Shown here one piece after another: positions 42,891 to 53,795 of a stretch of 64,000 bases of DNA. The stretch is from contig FMBT01000405.1 of NCBI GenBank assembly GCA_900095095.1, forward strand, positions 62,001-126,000. The letters run 5' to 3'. This stretch comes from Fragilariopsis cylindrus CCMP1102. Lineage: Eukaryota; Bacillariophyta; Bacillariophyceae; Bacillariales; Bacillariaceae. Position 1 is the first letter of the stretch; every line of letters begins with the position of its first letter. Both the position numbers and the translations under genes were made by a program. Below the pieces are notes generated by a model. That model was given only the letters and a program-made list of their open reading frames with translations, did no database searches and was not told where the DNA came from.

Positions 42891-45243
42891 AATATAAAAA
42901 CTAAAGCAAATGTTACTAGTATTTGTTAGTGTAGTATATAATAACAACTTTAGCATCAAATATATACACCTAAATTTTTTTTTGGGAAGAGAAAAACTTT
43001 GAAGTTTACAATTAACTTATTGGAGGAAGAATTGTTATATTCCTCAGTCTTGTAAGCCTACTGGTATCTCATAATGTAGGCTCACACACAACACAGCACG
43101 CATCAAATAACCCCCAAAAATGGCCCATTTGCAGTGTTTTGTGGACTTACAGTACACTCAAAAAGGTGAATCATCACAAGATATATGGTTGGAGTGCGCC
43201 ATATATACTAAAGAGAACTTACTCTTGGTGCTTTGTGTTGATGGTCTAGCTTGGTGTGCACAAAAGTGGAAACCCTGTTTTGGTTTTTGTGGTTAGTGTG
43301 GCCCTACAACTACATAACATCCATAGAAACCTAAGCATTATGTGGAGCTTGTAGGTAAAGTTATAATGTTGAGCTCCATATATACCGTTTTTTGTACTAA
43401 GACCATATTGATGGTGCATTAAGGCCTTGATTGCACTAAGGGGATTTCAGTGTGCACCCCAAATATAATATGTATGGCTTTCTAAAAAACACATACACTG
43501 TTCTAGTACACTATGTGTTCCAAATGAGACATTTGAAAATCTTATTGTTTATGTGTCTGCAACAGTAGCAAAACGAATCATATTCCTCAATCAACCACAG
43601 GTGCACCACAGGAACAGAAAAGTTTTAGGAAGCACACACAATATTCTGGTACACTATGTAGATGATTGTGCACTCAACCTATCTGCTGTTGTCCTTTGCA
43701 ACCCTTTCATATAAGATCTTTTGTTGTTTGTTTCTGGTCAAAATCTTGTTGCTGTTTTCTCTTCTCTTCCACAACAGTGAAATGGAAATGAAGGCAAAAT
43801 GAATTTCAAAACATACCCATATCTGTCTGCTGCATTGGAACACCAACCAACCATCTCCATACTACTTTTGTTAAGATAAATTTATACAGCTTGTATTTGT
43901 TACTGTCATTTCTATATATTAAGATAAGAAAAATAGTAGGATTATAGCCCAAAATATAGATCTTTGTTATCTATTTTACACATAACACCATGTAATTAGA
44001 ACACAGAATTGATTCATTATCCTCACTAGATCATATTACTTGTGGATGGAAAGGAATGGTATGATGATAATTCCCATTCACAAGTAATATGTCCTAGTGC
44101 ATACAGTGAATCAATTCTATATTCTAATTTACCTGGTGGTATGTTTAGACTATGAAAAAATGTATGTATTTTGGACTATACAATTTTTGATCAGAAACGA
44201 ACAACAAAATATCCCATATGTAAGGGTTGCACAGGACAACACCAGATGGGTCAGGTGCACAAGCATCCACATAGTGTACTAAAGCATTGTGTCTGCCTCT
44301 TAAAACTTTTCTGTCTTTTTTGTTGGGGAATGAAATTCATTTTGCTGGTGTGGAAGGCACAAAAACAACAACATGGGTTTTGATCAGAAATGAATACAAA
44401 ATATCTCAAATAAAAGGGTTATACAAGACAACACCAGATGGGTCATGTGCACTAGCATTCATCATACCTGTACCTACAAGGTCCTTAGAATGCTTAGGTT
44501 TCTATGGGGGTTATAAAGGTATAGGGTTGCATAAACCACAAAATTGGCCATATAGGTCGCAAAACAGGGTTTTCCACTTTTGTGCACACCTAAGCTGGAT
44601 GACCAGTTCATCCATATATTTTGGGATGATTCACCTCTATTTTGTACTGTAAGTCCACAAAACACTGTAAATTGGCCACTTTGGGGGGTTATTTGATGTG
44701 TGCTGTGTTGTGTGTGAGCCTACATTACGAGATTCCAGTAGGCTTATAAGACTAAGAAATATAAATGTTCTCCATCCAATAAGTCAATTGTAAACAACTT
44801 AATGGTTTAATTTTCAAAAAAAAAGACCTTTTAGGTGTATTTACTTGATGCTAAAGTTGTTATTATATACTACACTAACAAATACTAGTAAAATTTAGGC
44901 ATGATTTAGTTTTAGACATGGTGCCAGTTCATCCATATATTTTGGGATGATTCACCTCTATTTTGTACTGTAAGTCCACAAAACACTGTAAATTGGCCAT
45001 TTTGGGGGGTTATTTGATGTGTGCTGTGTTGTGTGTGAGCCTACATTATGAGATACCAGTAGGCTTATAAGACTAAGAAATATAAATGTTCTCCATCCAA
45101 TAAGTCAATTGTAAACAACTTAATGGTTTAATTTTCAAAAAAAAAGACCCTTTAGGTGTATATACTTGATGCTAAAGTTGTTATTATATACTACACTAAC
45201 AAATACTAGTAACATTTGCTTTGGCATGATTTAGTTTTATATT
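42891..45243. mobile_element. Non-autonomous fold-back DNA transposon
   Basis: Both ends carry the same terminus inverted: AATATAAAAACTAAA...GCAAATGTTACTAGTATTTG on the left and its reverse complement on the right. The arms stay complementary inward for several hundred bases (CATAATGTAGGCTCACACA, AAATAACCCCC, CAGTGTTTTGTGGACTTACA). Internal units of the GGATGCTAGTGCACCC type appear in opposite orientations on the two sides (near 43660 and near 44240-44460). A palindrome around 44061 (ATTACTTGTG and CACAAGTAAT, 34-bp loop) marks the centre. The outer 320 bp of the right arm is duplicated in tandem. No transposase ORF is present. A clear target-site duplication was not found. It is best called a MULE-like or Foldback-like element; the superfamily is unassigned. 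Confidence 0.8.
44601..45243. repeat. Tandem duplication of the fold-back right terminus
   Basis: Two copies of about 320 bp begin CCAGTTCATCCATATATTTT (44601 and 44926) and end with GCATGATTTAGTTTTA. They are nearly identical, with only scattered differences, so the duplication is recent compared with the arm divergence. Confidence 0.8.
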
Positions 45244-45596
45244 CGTACGGTTGAATGATAACAAAAATACATCTCTATCAAAAAATACATCAGACCGAAG
45301 TAAAACTACCTGTATTTGTAACGCAAGTAGACTGTACTTCTTAAAAAGTAAATTAAGTACGAAGTACAGACTGTAGTAAAGCAAATCTCAACCGTTTCAA
45401 AATAAACGAAAAACAAAACAAAATGAGACGTCTAAAGTGTAATAATGCCTACAGTACCCTACCGACAAAGACAATATCACAGAGGTAATACATGGCTATC
45501 AACAACGACAACGACGACAACGACAACGACGCAAAGCAAAGCAAGAAAATAACAATCAACCACGTCTGTTGATTGCTTCAGTTCCGTACGTTCAAT

Positions 45597-45632
45597 TGCT
45601 TCGGTTCGGTTCGGTTCGGTTCGGTTCGGTTC
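45597..45632. repeat. TTCGG pentanucleotide repeat in 5' leader
   Basis: About seven copies of TTCGG lie 72 bp before the likely ATG of the glycosyltransferase gene. Confidence 0.8.
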
Positions 45633-45703
45633 AATTTCAGAATCTGAAATTCAGAATTCAAAATCACAAATCAGAATCTCGAATCACGAAGAATCAAATA
45701 ATA

Positions 45704-48143
45704 ATGAAGTTGCAAATGAATAATAATAACGGAAATAATAGTAGAGCGTCGTCATCGTCGTTATTATCGTTGTCGTCGAAAAATAATAACAAGAAGAGAT
45801 CACAAGGAGGAACATCCAAAATTATGTGGATCATAATATGTTTTCTTTCATCAATTTTATCATTTTATTCTGGTATTTGTATTGGATGGCATTTTATGGA
45901 TCTGAATAACGTTACTCCGAATAATAATTTGGATGATGAATTAAAATTATTACGATTCGAAATATCAAATTTAAAAGCAGAACTTCTTATTGAAAAAAAT
46001 AAAAATAAAAATAATTCCAACAATAATTCCAATAGTAATAAGCCATACAATTCCGATCTATTTGATTCCAAACATACCGGTAAATTTATATCAGGTATGA
46101 ATACTATGGTGAATCGGAATGAATTTGCTAAAAAATATGATGTCGGGGTACCATTAGATGAAAGCAAACTAGGGAATGATCATGTGGTTTTATTCTATAA
46201 TGATCCAAAAACATTTCCAACCACAGATACAGCTGCATCAGCTGCATCAGCAGCAGATAATGTTGATATTGCCACCGAAAATTGTGATACAATGCATATA
46301 ATATTAACACAACCAAATGAAGGAGGAGGTAATGGACGTAAACAATGTATAGCAATAATGGGTCAATATGAATCATTTCATATACAAAAATTGATGAGAT
46401 TACCACCACTTCAACCAGGAAGTGGTCGTGCTGGTATAGGCATTAACTCAACTCTTCCATTACGGATTGTCAATCGAGGTATGCAAATGAATGGTCGACG
46501 ATCAATTAAACCACCAAATGTAGAACAAACCAAACAACATTGGGATAATTTAATACCCTATCTACAATCCATTGATACTGTATTAAAGGAATTAAAACCG
46601 ATTCTGGAGGAAGTTGTATCCCACAACCAACATAATACTATTATTGTCTTAGTATGTAATTTTGGTCAATCGGAATTATTAATGAATTGTAGGTATTCTA
46701 TAATAACTGTTACTATCTATACTGAAGACGGTAACTGGTTTTTCTTGGTGCTGGTTTTTGTTTTGTATCTGTCAGAAATTATCTATCTCTCCCGTGTACT
46801 CACGAATACATCCTTCCTTTCTTTCTTCTTTTTTGCTGTTACCGTTACTTATTTGTTATCGCGTGGTATATATATATCTGTTCTATCTCTTTTTCTCTCT
46901 TTCTCTATCTCTACCCTTCTTCTTCCATTCTTATTGTTCCTTCCCATTACTGTACTTTGTCATTTTTAATCGCATCGCATGGCATCCGTTCTACTTTCTT
47001 TACCATACTCATCGTCACGGAAAATGGAATCGAATCGAATCGAATCGAATCGTACCTTGTGATCCCACCCCTCTTGCTCTCACCTCCTCACACACACACA
47101 CAAACACAAACACAACAACAGTTGGTTGTAATGCAAGTGCAAAAGTTTAGCGAATTATTAAAAAATATTATATTATTTGCAACGATGAAGAAACGTTGGA
47201 ATTAGGACAATTCCTTGGTATAACAACCTATTATTCAAAAGAAATATTTGAATTAATGCCAAAAAATGCTGCACGTGCCTATGCGGATAAAACATTTAAA
47301 GCAATTATGGCAGCGAAAGTATACTGTGTCCATTTAGTGAGTCAATTAGGATATAATATCTTATATCAAGATGTGGATGTTATCTGGTATAAAAATCCAT
47401 TACCTTGGTTTCATAATACATCAAATCCCTTTTATAATTTTGATATGTATTATCAAGATGATGGCAATCATGCATTATATTATGCACCCTATTCGGCGAA
47501 TACAGGATTTTATTTTATCAGAAATAATCCAGAAACACAATATTTTTTCAATGCATTATTAATGAATAGTGATTTGATTATAGCAACATCGTCTCATCAA
47601 ATTGCATTAATATCATTATTAAATGAACACACATCAATGTATGGATTAAAAGTTAAAATATGGGAACGTAATTTAGAGGAATTTCCTGGCGGGTATACCT
47701 TCCATTATAAAAAAGATTATATGAAAAAATTAATGAATAATGAAGTTCATCCATATATATTCCATATGAGTTGGTACGTTATGTTTTGATATTTTGTACC
47801 TTGTATGTTTAACCTTACCACACACGATGCACATGTCATTTACCCACTAACTATTTGTTTGCCTATATCTAATACATAATAATATATTATTAGGACAAAA
47901 AATAAAAATGATAAAGTATTGTTTTATGAACAATTAGGTGAATGGTATTTACAAGATACATGTCAGGGTATCACAAAAGCTGAAATTGATATGACATTTG
48001 TTGGTAAGAAGAATACCGGTGCAAATATTGATCATTGTTGTTCGACAACACCATTTGTGAATTGTCATTATAAAGATAAACCAAGTAAAATTCCATGTAA
48101 AGATTCGGAACCTATAGATAAAAATGGTAGATCATTTTGGTAA
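45704..48143 (+). CDS. GT77-like type II membrane glycosyltransferase, three exons
   Basis: Exon 1 is 45704-46688 (start MKLQMNNNN). The intron 46689-47121 (433 bp, GTAGGT to ACAG) joins T to TT, giving LLMNFGCNASAK. Exon 2 is 47122-47773, the second intron 47774-47893 (120 bp) completes a Trp codon (HMSW|TKNK), and exon 3 is 47894-48143. A signal anchor (IMWIIICFLSSILSFYSGIC) lies near residue 43. The catalytic part has PKNAARAYADKTFKAIMAAK, LGYNILYQDVDVIWYKNPLP (DxD metal/nucleotide-sugar motif), FDMYYQDDGN and ANTGFYFIRNN. This matches the nucleotide-diphospho-sugar transferase fold of GT77 and its relatives. Cys-rich motifs follow (DHCCSTTPFVNCHY). Two one-base shifts (near 47153 and 47183) interrupt exon 2. 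A Golgi location is inferred; the acceptor is unknown. Confidence 0.8.
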
Positions 48144-48399
48144 ATAAGGGAAAATAGTCATAATAATGCCTCGCTCATTTTTATATAGAATTATTTTACT
48201 TAACACGTTAATGCTTGTAACGCGAACAATATAGGGGATCACTACTGCTTGTCGACGCAGCTGTGCTATCATGGACAGTCGATAAAAGTTGATGATACGC
48301 TTATAAATGAAAATTCCATAGACTTCATCTTCTCTCTCTCTTTTTAATCTTACATATCAACTAAGCGTGCAGCATTTTGCTGTTGTTTCTCACTTTGTA

Positions 48400-48681
48400 T
48401 TACCTAAGTACATTCAACGCATTATCTTTCCTCGACCACTCCCGTAACATTTCCATCTCTGTTAGAATCGTCCTCTTTCGCCATAGTTTATAAGTAATAT
48501 CCTCCGATTCGGTTTCATGTTGCTTTTCTGAAGATGGCAAAAGCCTAACAGGACGATCGGTCAATCCATCCAATAGTTCGTTTGTGTCAGGATCTAAGCA
48601 AAATACAAACATTTCGCCCGTTCCCACGGACTCATCTTTCGTCAGCCTGTTAATTCGTATTCCAACGTTACCGTTCTCCAC
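48400..48681 (-). pseudogene. Protein-like fragment of unknown family
   Basis: A 93-residue open frame without an ATG (first codon GTG after an in-frame stop) contains GTGEMFVFCLDPDTNELLDG, RPVRLLPSSEKQHETESEDI and RTILTEMEMLREWSRKDN. The composition is that of a real protein. A MITE begins about 100 bp upstream of its 5' end. It could be a terminal exon or a remnant. Confidence 0.35.
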
Positions 48682-48783
48682 TTTGCATTACATACATGCC
48701 TATGTTTGGACTAGTTCATCTTCTGACAGTGAGTTCCAAAATACCACACACGGCGATCATTCGATTCATATTCGATGAGGGTA

Positions 48784-49029
48784 CAGTATGCGCTCGATAA
48801 GAAATACACATTTAAGAAATACACGCTCTATAAGAAATACACCAGATCGGTGTACACGTGATTCAACCTGTAGTGGGTCCCGTGTAGTGACTGACTCAAT
48901 GACTCGCCATAAAACTCATTGGAATTCACCCAAACCCTGGCCGTATGTGAAATCATAAGAAACACACTCTTTATAAGAAACACACCAAGTCGGTAAATTG
49001 GGAGTGTATTTCTTATCGAGCGCATACTG
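48784..49029. mobile_element. 246-bp Tc1/mariner-type MITE with perfect TIRs
   Basis: The first 26 bp, starting CAGTATGCGCTCGATAAGAA, are repeated exactly in inverted orientation at the other end. Each end is flanked by TA (48782-48783 and 49030-49031), the target-site duplication of Tc1/mariner/pogo elements. Sub-terminal direct repeats of TATAAGAAATACACC type follow on both sides. No ORF is present, so it is non-autonomous. The perfect terminal repeats suggest recent activity. Confidence 0.9.
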
Positions 49030-49306
49030 TACAGTACAGAATGGATCTGAAAATTTCAGCTATCTTGATTTATTATTCGACTCTATCGACTAGTCTCAAA
49101 ATTAACAGTTTAGCTAGAGGCGATTTTATCCCGCGGGACACAAATCATAGTGAAGATGGGAAAGCGTCATTCACAGTGAAGATTACTGTGCGATCGTAAT
49201 CATTTTATTTGAATTACATGACGATGATGAACATTATACATTAACATTTATAGAGCTTTACAGAAACCTAAGCATATAGCATTATTATCAGCAAGTCATT
49301 GTAATA

Positions 49307-50458
49307 ATGGTACGGTCGATGATAAGAGGAACAACAGGATGCTTCTACTTTGGTCGTAGACTGGCGATGACAGCAACAGTAACATCACAACAACCGCTGT
49401 ATTATTATCACTGTTCTTCGTCGAAAACGTCATTCCCGACGACATCGAACGATAATTCTGAACGGCAACGACAACAACGGTTTTTTTCCACAAATAACAA
49501 TGATGGCAATGATGGCGATAATAGCGGTCACGACGTCAAATCGTCATCGTCGTCATCTACGTACACGCAACTTCTTACAGAAGCAACAGCAAAACAGTTG
49601 CAGGGTGATGTTCCTTCTGCAATTAAATTAACAATTCAAGCATTAGAAATAATGAAAGAGGACGTTCACGCCAACGATGATGATGACAATGAAAATGAAA
49701 TTGCCGAAACAATATTATTTTTAGGTAAATTATATCAACTTGAAAATCAATTTGAAAATGCTGTAGAATCATTTGAAAAAGCACGGGATCTGTTTGATAG
49801 TGGTAGTAGCGGCGGTAGTAGCAGAAAGAAACGATATTTTACATCCATCACACATTTAGCATATGCACAAAAAGAATTGGGACAATATAATGTATCGGAA
49901 CGAAATTATTTATATTCCTTAAAGGGACTGGAAATATTAGGTGGATATACCGACGGAATGACAAATCATACATGCTATGAATTATCACAACTGTATAAGG
50001 CACAACATAAATTTCGAAAGGCAATTGATGTATTAGAAACCATGAAAATGAATCTTTCGAATGTATTTGGTAAAACGGATTCCAAAGTCTTACAATTGAA
50101 TAGTGAATTAGCCAATTTATTGATATTATTAGAAACACAAGAACAATCACAAGAAAAACAACCGTCGTCGTCGGCAGTCATAGTGACTACTACTACAACA
50201 AATAAAGCAGTCCCATCATCATCCTCATCATCAGCATCAGCATCATCCTCATTAAAGAATGCCATTGATTTATTAGAAGAAGCAATGGATAATTTACCAC
50301 CTAATTCACCAGAGGGTCGTAGAATTTTTATGCAAATAGATGAACTGAAAGAACAGCAGCAGCAGCAGCAGCAGCATCAAAAAGAAGATCAGCAGCATCA
50401 AAAAGAAGAAGATGATCAGCAGCTTTTAAATAACAAGTTACATCCAGGGTATTGGTGA
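49307..50458 (+). CDS. TPR protein, probably mitochondrial
   Basis: The intact ORF is 383 residues. The N-terminus lacks acidic residues for about 45 positions and has Arg, Ser and Thr (MIRGTTGCFYFGRRLAMTAT), later QRFFSTNN, which fits a mitochondrial presequence. From residue 85 a series of TPR-like helix pairs follows: QGDVPSAIKLTIQALEIMKE, LGKLYQLENQFENAVESFEK, LAYAQKELGQYNVSERNYLY, YELSQLYKAQHKFRKAIDVL and AIDLLEEAMDNLP. The C-terminus is a Gln/His/Lys repeat ending LHPGYW. TPRs mediate protein contacts, so an adaptor role is likely. The Gln tract is encoded by CAG repeats. Confidence 0.75.
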   Translation: MVRSMIRGTTGCFYFGRRLAMTATVTSQQPLYYYHCSSSKTSFPTTSNDNSERQRQQRFFSTNNNDGNDGDNSGHDVKSSSSSSTYTQLLTEATAKQLQGDVPSAIKLTIQALEIMKEDVHANDDDDNENEIAETILFLGKLYQLENQFENAVESFEKARDLFDSGSSGGSSRKKRYFTSITHLAYAQKELGQYNVSERNYLYSLKGLEILGGYTDGMTNHTCYELSQLYKAQHKFRKAIDVLETMKMNLSNVFGKTDSKVLQLNSELANLLILLETQEQSQEKQPSSSAVIVTTTTTNKAVPSSSSSSASASSSLKNAIDLLEEAMDNLPPNSPEGRRIFMQIDELKEQQQQQQQHQKEDQQHQKEEDDQQLLNNKLHPGYW

Positions 50459-51448
50459 CGACGATAACGATAACGACGACGATGACTAACAAAAACAAAC
50501 ACGAACCTTATTATTATCCGAGGGCAGCAATATATATAGGAGAGAACTTTTTCAAATACAAAGATAAAATAAAGTACAGTAGTTAAAGAAGAGAGTTGTT
50601 TTCGTGTCGAACGCTGCGTTACGGAACATTACGGAACGCGCGACACGTGTTATCGATATATTATTATCTTCATTGACATGTATGTATGCATGCATGTATT
50701 CATCCATCCTCTATCTGTGGTCTAGTCTAGTAAAAGTACCGTGTCGTGTCGTTTCGAAATTTGCCTGCCATCCATATACAGCATGATATAATTTTCCCCA
50801 ACTGACCAAGTTCAACGGAAACTTTTTGGATCTATTGACAGTACGAATATCTGTATTTCGTCTTGTAAATTTGTACTGAACAGACCAATATTGATGGAGC
50901 TTCGATTCAATACATTCCCATTTTCATGTTGATGTGAATTCGGTAGTTTTTCATTACAATTCCTCTCAATGATTACAAGTGAAAACTGGTCGCTGGACCA
51001 GGCAGAAAAAATACCGATGCTTAATGATTTTAATCATTAGCGGTAAGCAATCATTACTAAGCAATCATTAAGCAAAATCGCGCGCGAGTAAGGTGTCAGG
51101 GGAATATTCATATTTTTAATAATTTTTTTAATTCGCCGAGCGGAAGATGGTCCAGCTATCAAAGAAACGTCGAACTAACGTTACCGGTAGGAAAGTAAGG
51201 AATTTAATATTTAATTCAGCAACAACATTTCATTTCGATGGCACAACAAATAATAAGCACGTACATTAGTCCTAAAGATACAAAGTAAAAGAGGGAAAAG
51301 AAAGAAAGAAAGCACAAGAATACAAATACAGTAGTGTACATCAAATTGATAACAATAATCTAGCAAGTATAGCTGGTCTATCAATCATCAAGTATCGATC
51401 ACCAGATCATCACATCTTTTCGTTACATTACATTATTTGTTTGTGAAT
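50459..51448. other. Intergenic region
   Basis: No gene is supported. AATCATTA-type inverted and direct repeats (51019-51075), a CGCGCGCG stretch (51080-51087), and TACAGTA at 50575 and 51327 are present. The downstream part should contain the ARL2 promoter and 5' leader. Confidence 0.5.
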
Positions 51449-52441
51449 ATGGGACTGTTAACAATATTGAAAAAGGTAAGAAGCAAACAAAACAATTAGA
51501 CAAGTCGTTACTATAAGTGTTCGATCGATTCATTCATTCGATCGATGCATGCGTTTTTTTTTCTATCATATTATTTGTTGCCTGCTTGCGTCAGAAAATA
51601 AAAGATAATGCGTTACCAACAAATACTACTGCTACTACTACTACTACTACTGCTACTTCTAATACCTCTGCTACTTCTGCCGTTATGTTATGTTATTCTA
51701 AAACATGTGTGTGTAATAAAGGTCAAAGAAGAAGAACATGAGATACGTATATTAGTATTAGGATTAGATAATGCCGGTAAAACAACAATAGTCAAACGTT
51801 TATGTGGTCAATCAATCAATGAAATTGAACCAACACTTGGTTTTACCATACATACATTAGATTATAATACTAATACGAATAGTTCAAATTCAAATTCAAA
51901 TACATCAACTATTATAAGTACTAATACGGACGCTTCCACTACTACTGCTGCAGATACTAATAATATAGACAACGATACAAAAGAAGAAGAAAGAGATCAA
52001 ATTGATGATGATCAAGAACATCAGGAAGATCAAGAAAATTATAAATTACATTTATGGGATATTGGTGGTCAATCCACAATACGTGCCTATTGGAGGAATT
52101 ATTTTGAAAAGACGGATGGTATAATATGGGTGGTGGATTCCAATGATCGTCAACGGTTACAACTGGTACGATCTGAATTATCAACAATCCTAAAACAAGA
52201 ACGATTAGCGGGTGCCTCCTTATTAATAATGGCTAATAAAAATGATTTGCAGGGTGCATTAACTACCAATGAAATTGGTGGTCGGAATGGACTACGTTTA
52301 CAAGAAGAATTATTACAGGGACAAACGAATACTAGACATTGGAAAATACAAGGATGTAGTGCTGTGACTAAAATAGGATTATCAGAAGGGATTGATTGGT
52401 TAGTCAATGATATCACTGATCGTATTTTCTTTACAGGATAG
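51449..52441 (+). CDS. ARL2: ARL2-type small GTPase with a low-complexity interswitch insert
   Basis: Exon 1 (51449-51475) encodes MGLLTILKK, the typical ARL2 start. The intron is 51476-51721 (246 bp) and exon 2 51722-52441, giving 248 residues against about 184 in animals. Motifs: P-loop GLDNAGKTT, switch I with PTLGFTIHTLDY, DIGGQSTIRAYWRNYFEKTD for switch II, ANKNDLQGAL for guanine specificity, and CSAVTKIG. About 60 extra residues rich in Asn, Ser, Thr, Asp and Glu sit between HTLDY and YKLHLWDIGG, that is, in the interswitch beta hairpin. ARL2 works with tubulin cofactor D in tubulin folding and with PDE-delta-type carriers. The residue after the start Met is Gly, but ARL2 is not usually myristoylated. 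Both splice sites are GT-AG. Confidence 0.92.
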
Positions 52442-52576
52442 TAAAGAAAGAAAGAATAAGGTATAGAAATAGAAACAATGATAATAGGACTACACTAGTA
52501 TACGGCATCTAATAATACTGAAACTTGAAATCTTTCTAATAATTTACCATTGTTATATCATATCATATCATTTCTT

Positions 52577-53233
52577 TTACAGCATTTCATCTTTACCAAT
52601 CCACATATTTTCTTGTAATGGTATTGAAGAAAATCCTTCCTCTTCCTCTTCATTCCTACCACTACCATAATCAGAGGTGGTGGTTTTTATCCATTCAATT
52701 GTATTGATTCTACCAACAAGTTGTTCTGGTCCAAATTCTACATCTACGAATGGTGTAGGAATGAAAAATCGTAATCCTCTCTTCGTACTACTACTATTAG
52801 TAGTATTAATATCTAATCCACGTAATACACCATGTTCACAATTATGTGTCCATACTATTTGTATTGTTTCAATACGACAAATTTTATATTGTATATCACC
52901 ATCACCTACTAAAACCCCATCCACATACCAATTCCCTGTCCGATATATCACAATATCACCTTCATATAATACTGCAGATAAATGTTGTTCCCCACGACCA
53001 AATTGATTTGTATTCGATTGATAATCTATTATACCTTTCCCTATTTCATCTGTATCATGTTCTTTTGCTAGTAGTCGTTGTGGTGATGACGTTTTGTGTA
53101 TAATATTTGATGATGGTAGCATTATCAGCTTGTCTTTTTTAGTACTACTAATAATAAAGGAATCGATGAATACTGCCGGTAATAATGTGACTATTATTTG
53201 TAACAAAAAGAGAATTGAAATTAGTTGTGCCAT
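52577..53233 (-). CDS. Predicted plastid-targeted protein of unknown function
   Basis: The intact ORF is 218 residues. The N-terminus is a signal peptide (LISILFLLQIIVTLLPAVFI) followed by DSFIIS, again Phe after the core, consistent with a plastid presequence. The mature part has LSAVLYEGDIVIYRTGNWYV, IVWTHNCEHGVLRGLDI and PTPFVDVEFGPEQLVGRINT, which look like beta strands of one small domain. I cannot name the family. Convergent with ARL2, with only 135 bp between stop codons. Confidence 0.7.
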   Translation of the reverse strand: MAQLISILFLLQIIVTLLPAVFIDSFIISSTKKDKLIMLPSSNIIHKTSSPQRLLAKEHDTDEIGKGIIDYQSNTNQFGRGEQHLSAVLYEGDIVIYRTGNWYVDGVLVGDGDIQYKICRIETIQIVWTHNCEHGVLRGLDINTTNSSSTKRGLRFFIPTPFVDVEFGPEQLVGRINTIEWIKTTTSDYGSGRNEEEEEGFSSIPLQENMWIGKDEML

Positions 53234-53795
53234 CTTTTAGCATATATATATATTGATTTTCTTATATCTTACTTGCAGTCAGAAACTTAAACGAAAAGGA
53301 AACAAAGCGAAGCGAACGTCTACATAAATGCAACAATCATCAATGATCCCATTGCATGTCGATATCTCTTTTTTGAAATGTTTGTTTTGCTTTTTTTTGT
53401 TAGGGGGAGAAAAAACTAATAGGGGGAGAGTAATTTTAATTAATCGGCCTGACCTATTCGACTAGATTCAAATTTTCAAATACTTTTGAATTATTAACAA
53501 ACATCATGTTGAATCGAGTCAGTCGATCAGTCTGATATTGCTCAAACGTGGATATAAACGCGTACGTCAGTCGACACAAAAAAACTTTCACAAAAATAAA
53601 GTTTCACAACACATCAAACAAAACACACTCAGCCAAATAGCGACTTGAAAGAAAAAAATATTTGATGTGCTTAACTTACTGTGTCCAAACAAACAACAGA
53701 CAGCAAATTGACGAAGAAGGGAGTCAGTAGACTTGTAAGCCTAAAAAAAGTATAGTCAAAGTGCTATATTATTAACTTAAATTAAGACAAATATC
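53234..53795. other. Divergent intergenic region
   Basis: Short region between divergent genes. TATATATATAT (53243-53253) lies about 15 bp upstream of the ATG at 53233 and may be too close to be a TATA box. Poly-A and AGGGGGAGA repeats (53401-53430) are present. No ORF. Confidence 0.4.

Noticed and set aside
45196-45384. Minus-strand ORF at the fold-back right edge
   Set aside because: It runs across the transposon terminus into flanking DNA, so it is unlikely to be a gene.
46758-47150. ORF of 130 residues
   Set aside because: It lies mostly in the 433-bp intron of the glycosyltransferase and is a C/T-rich tract.
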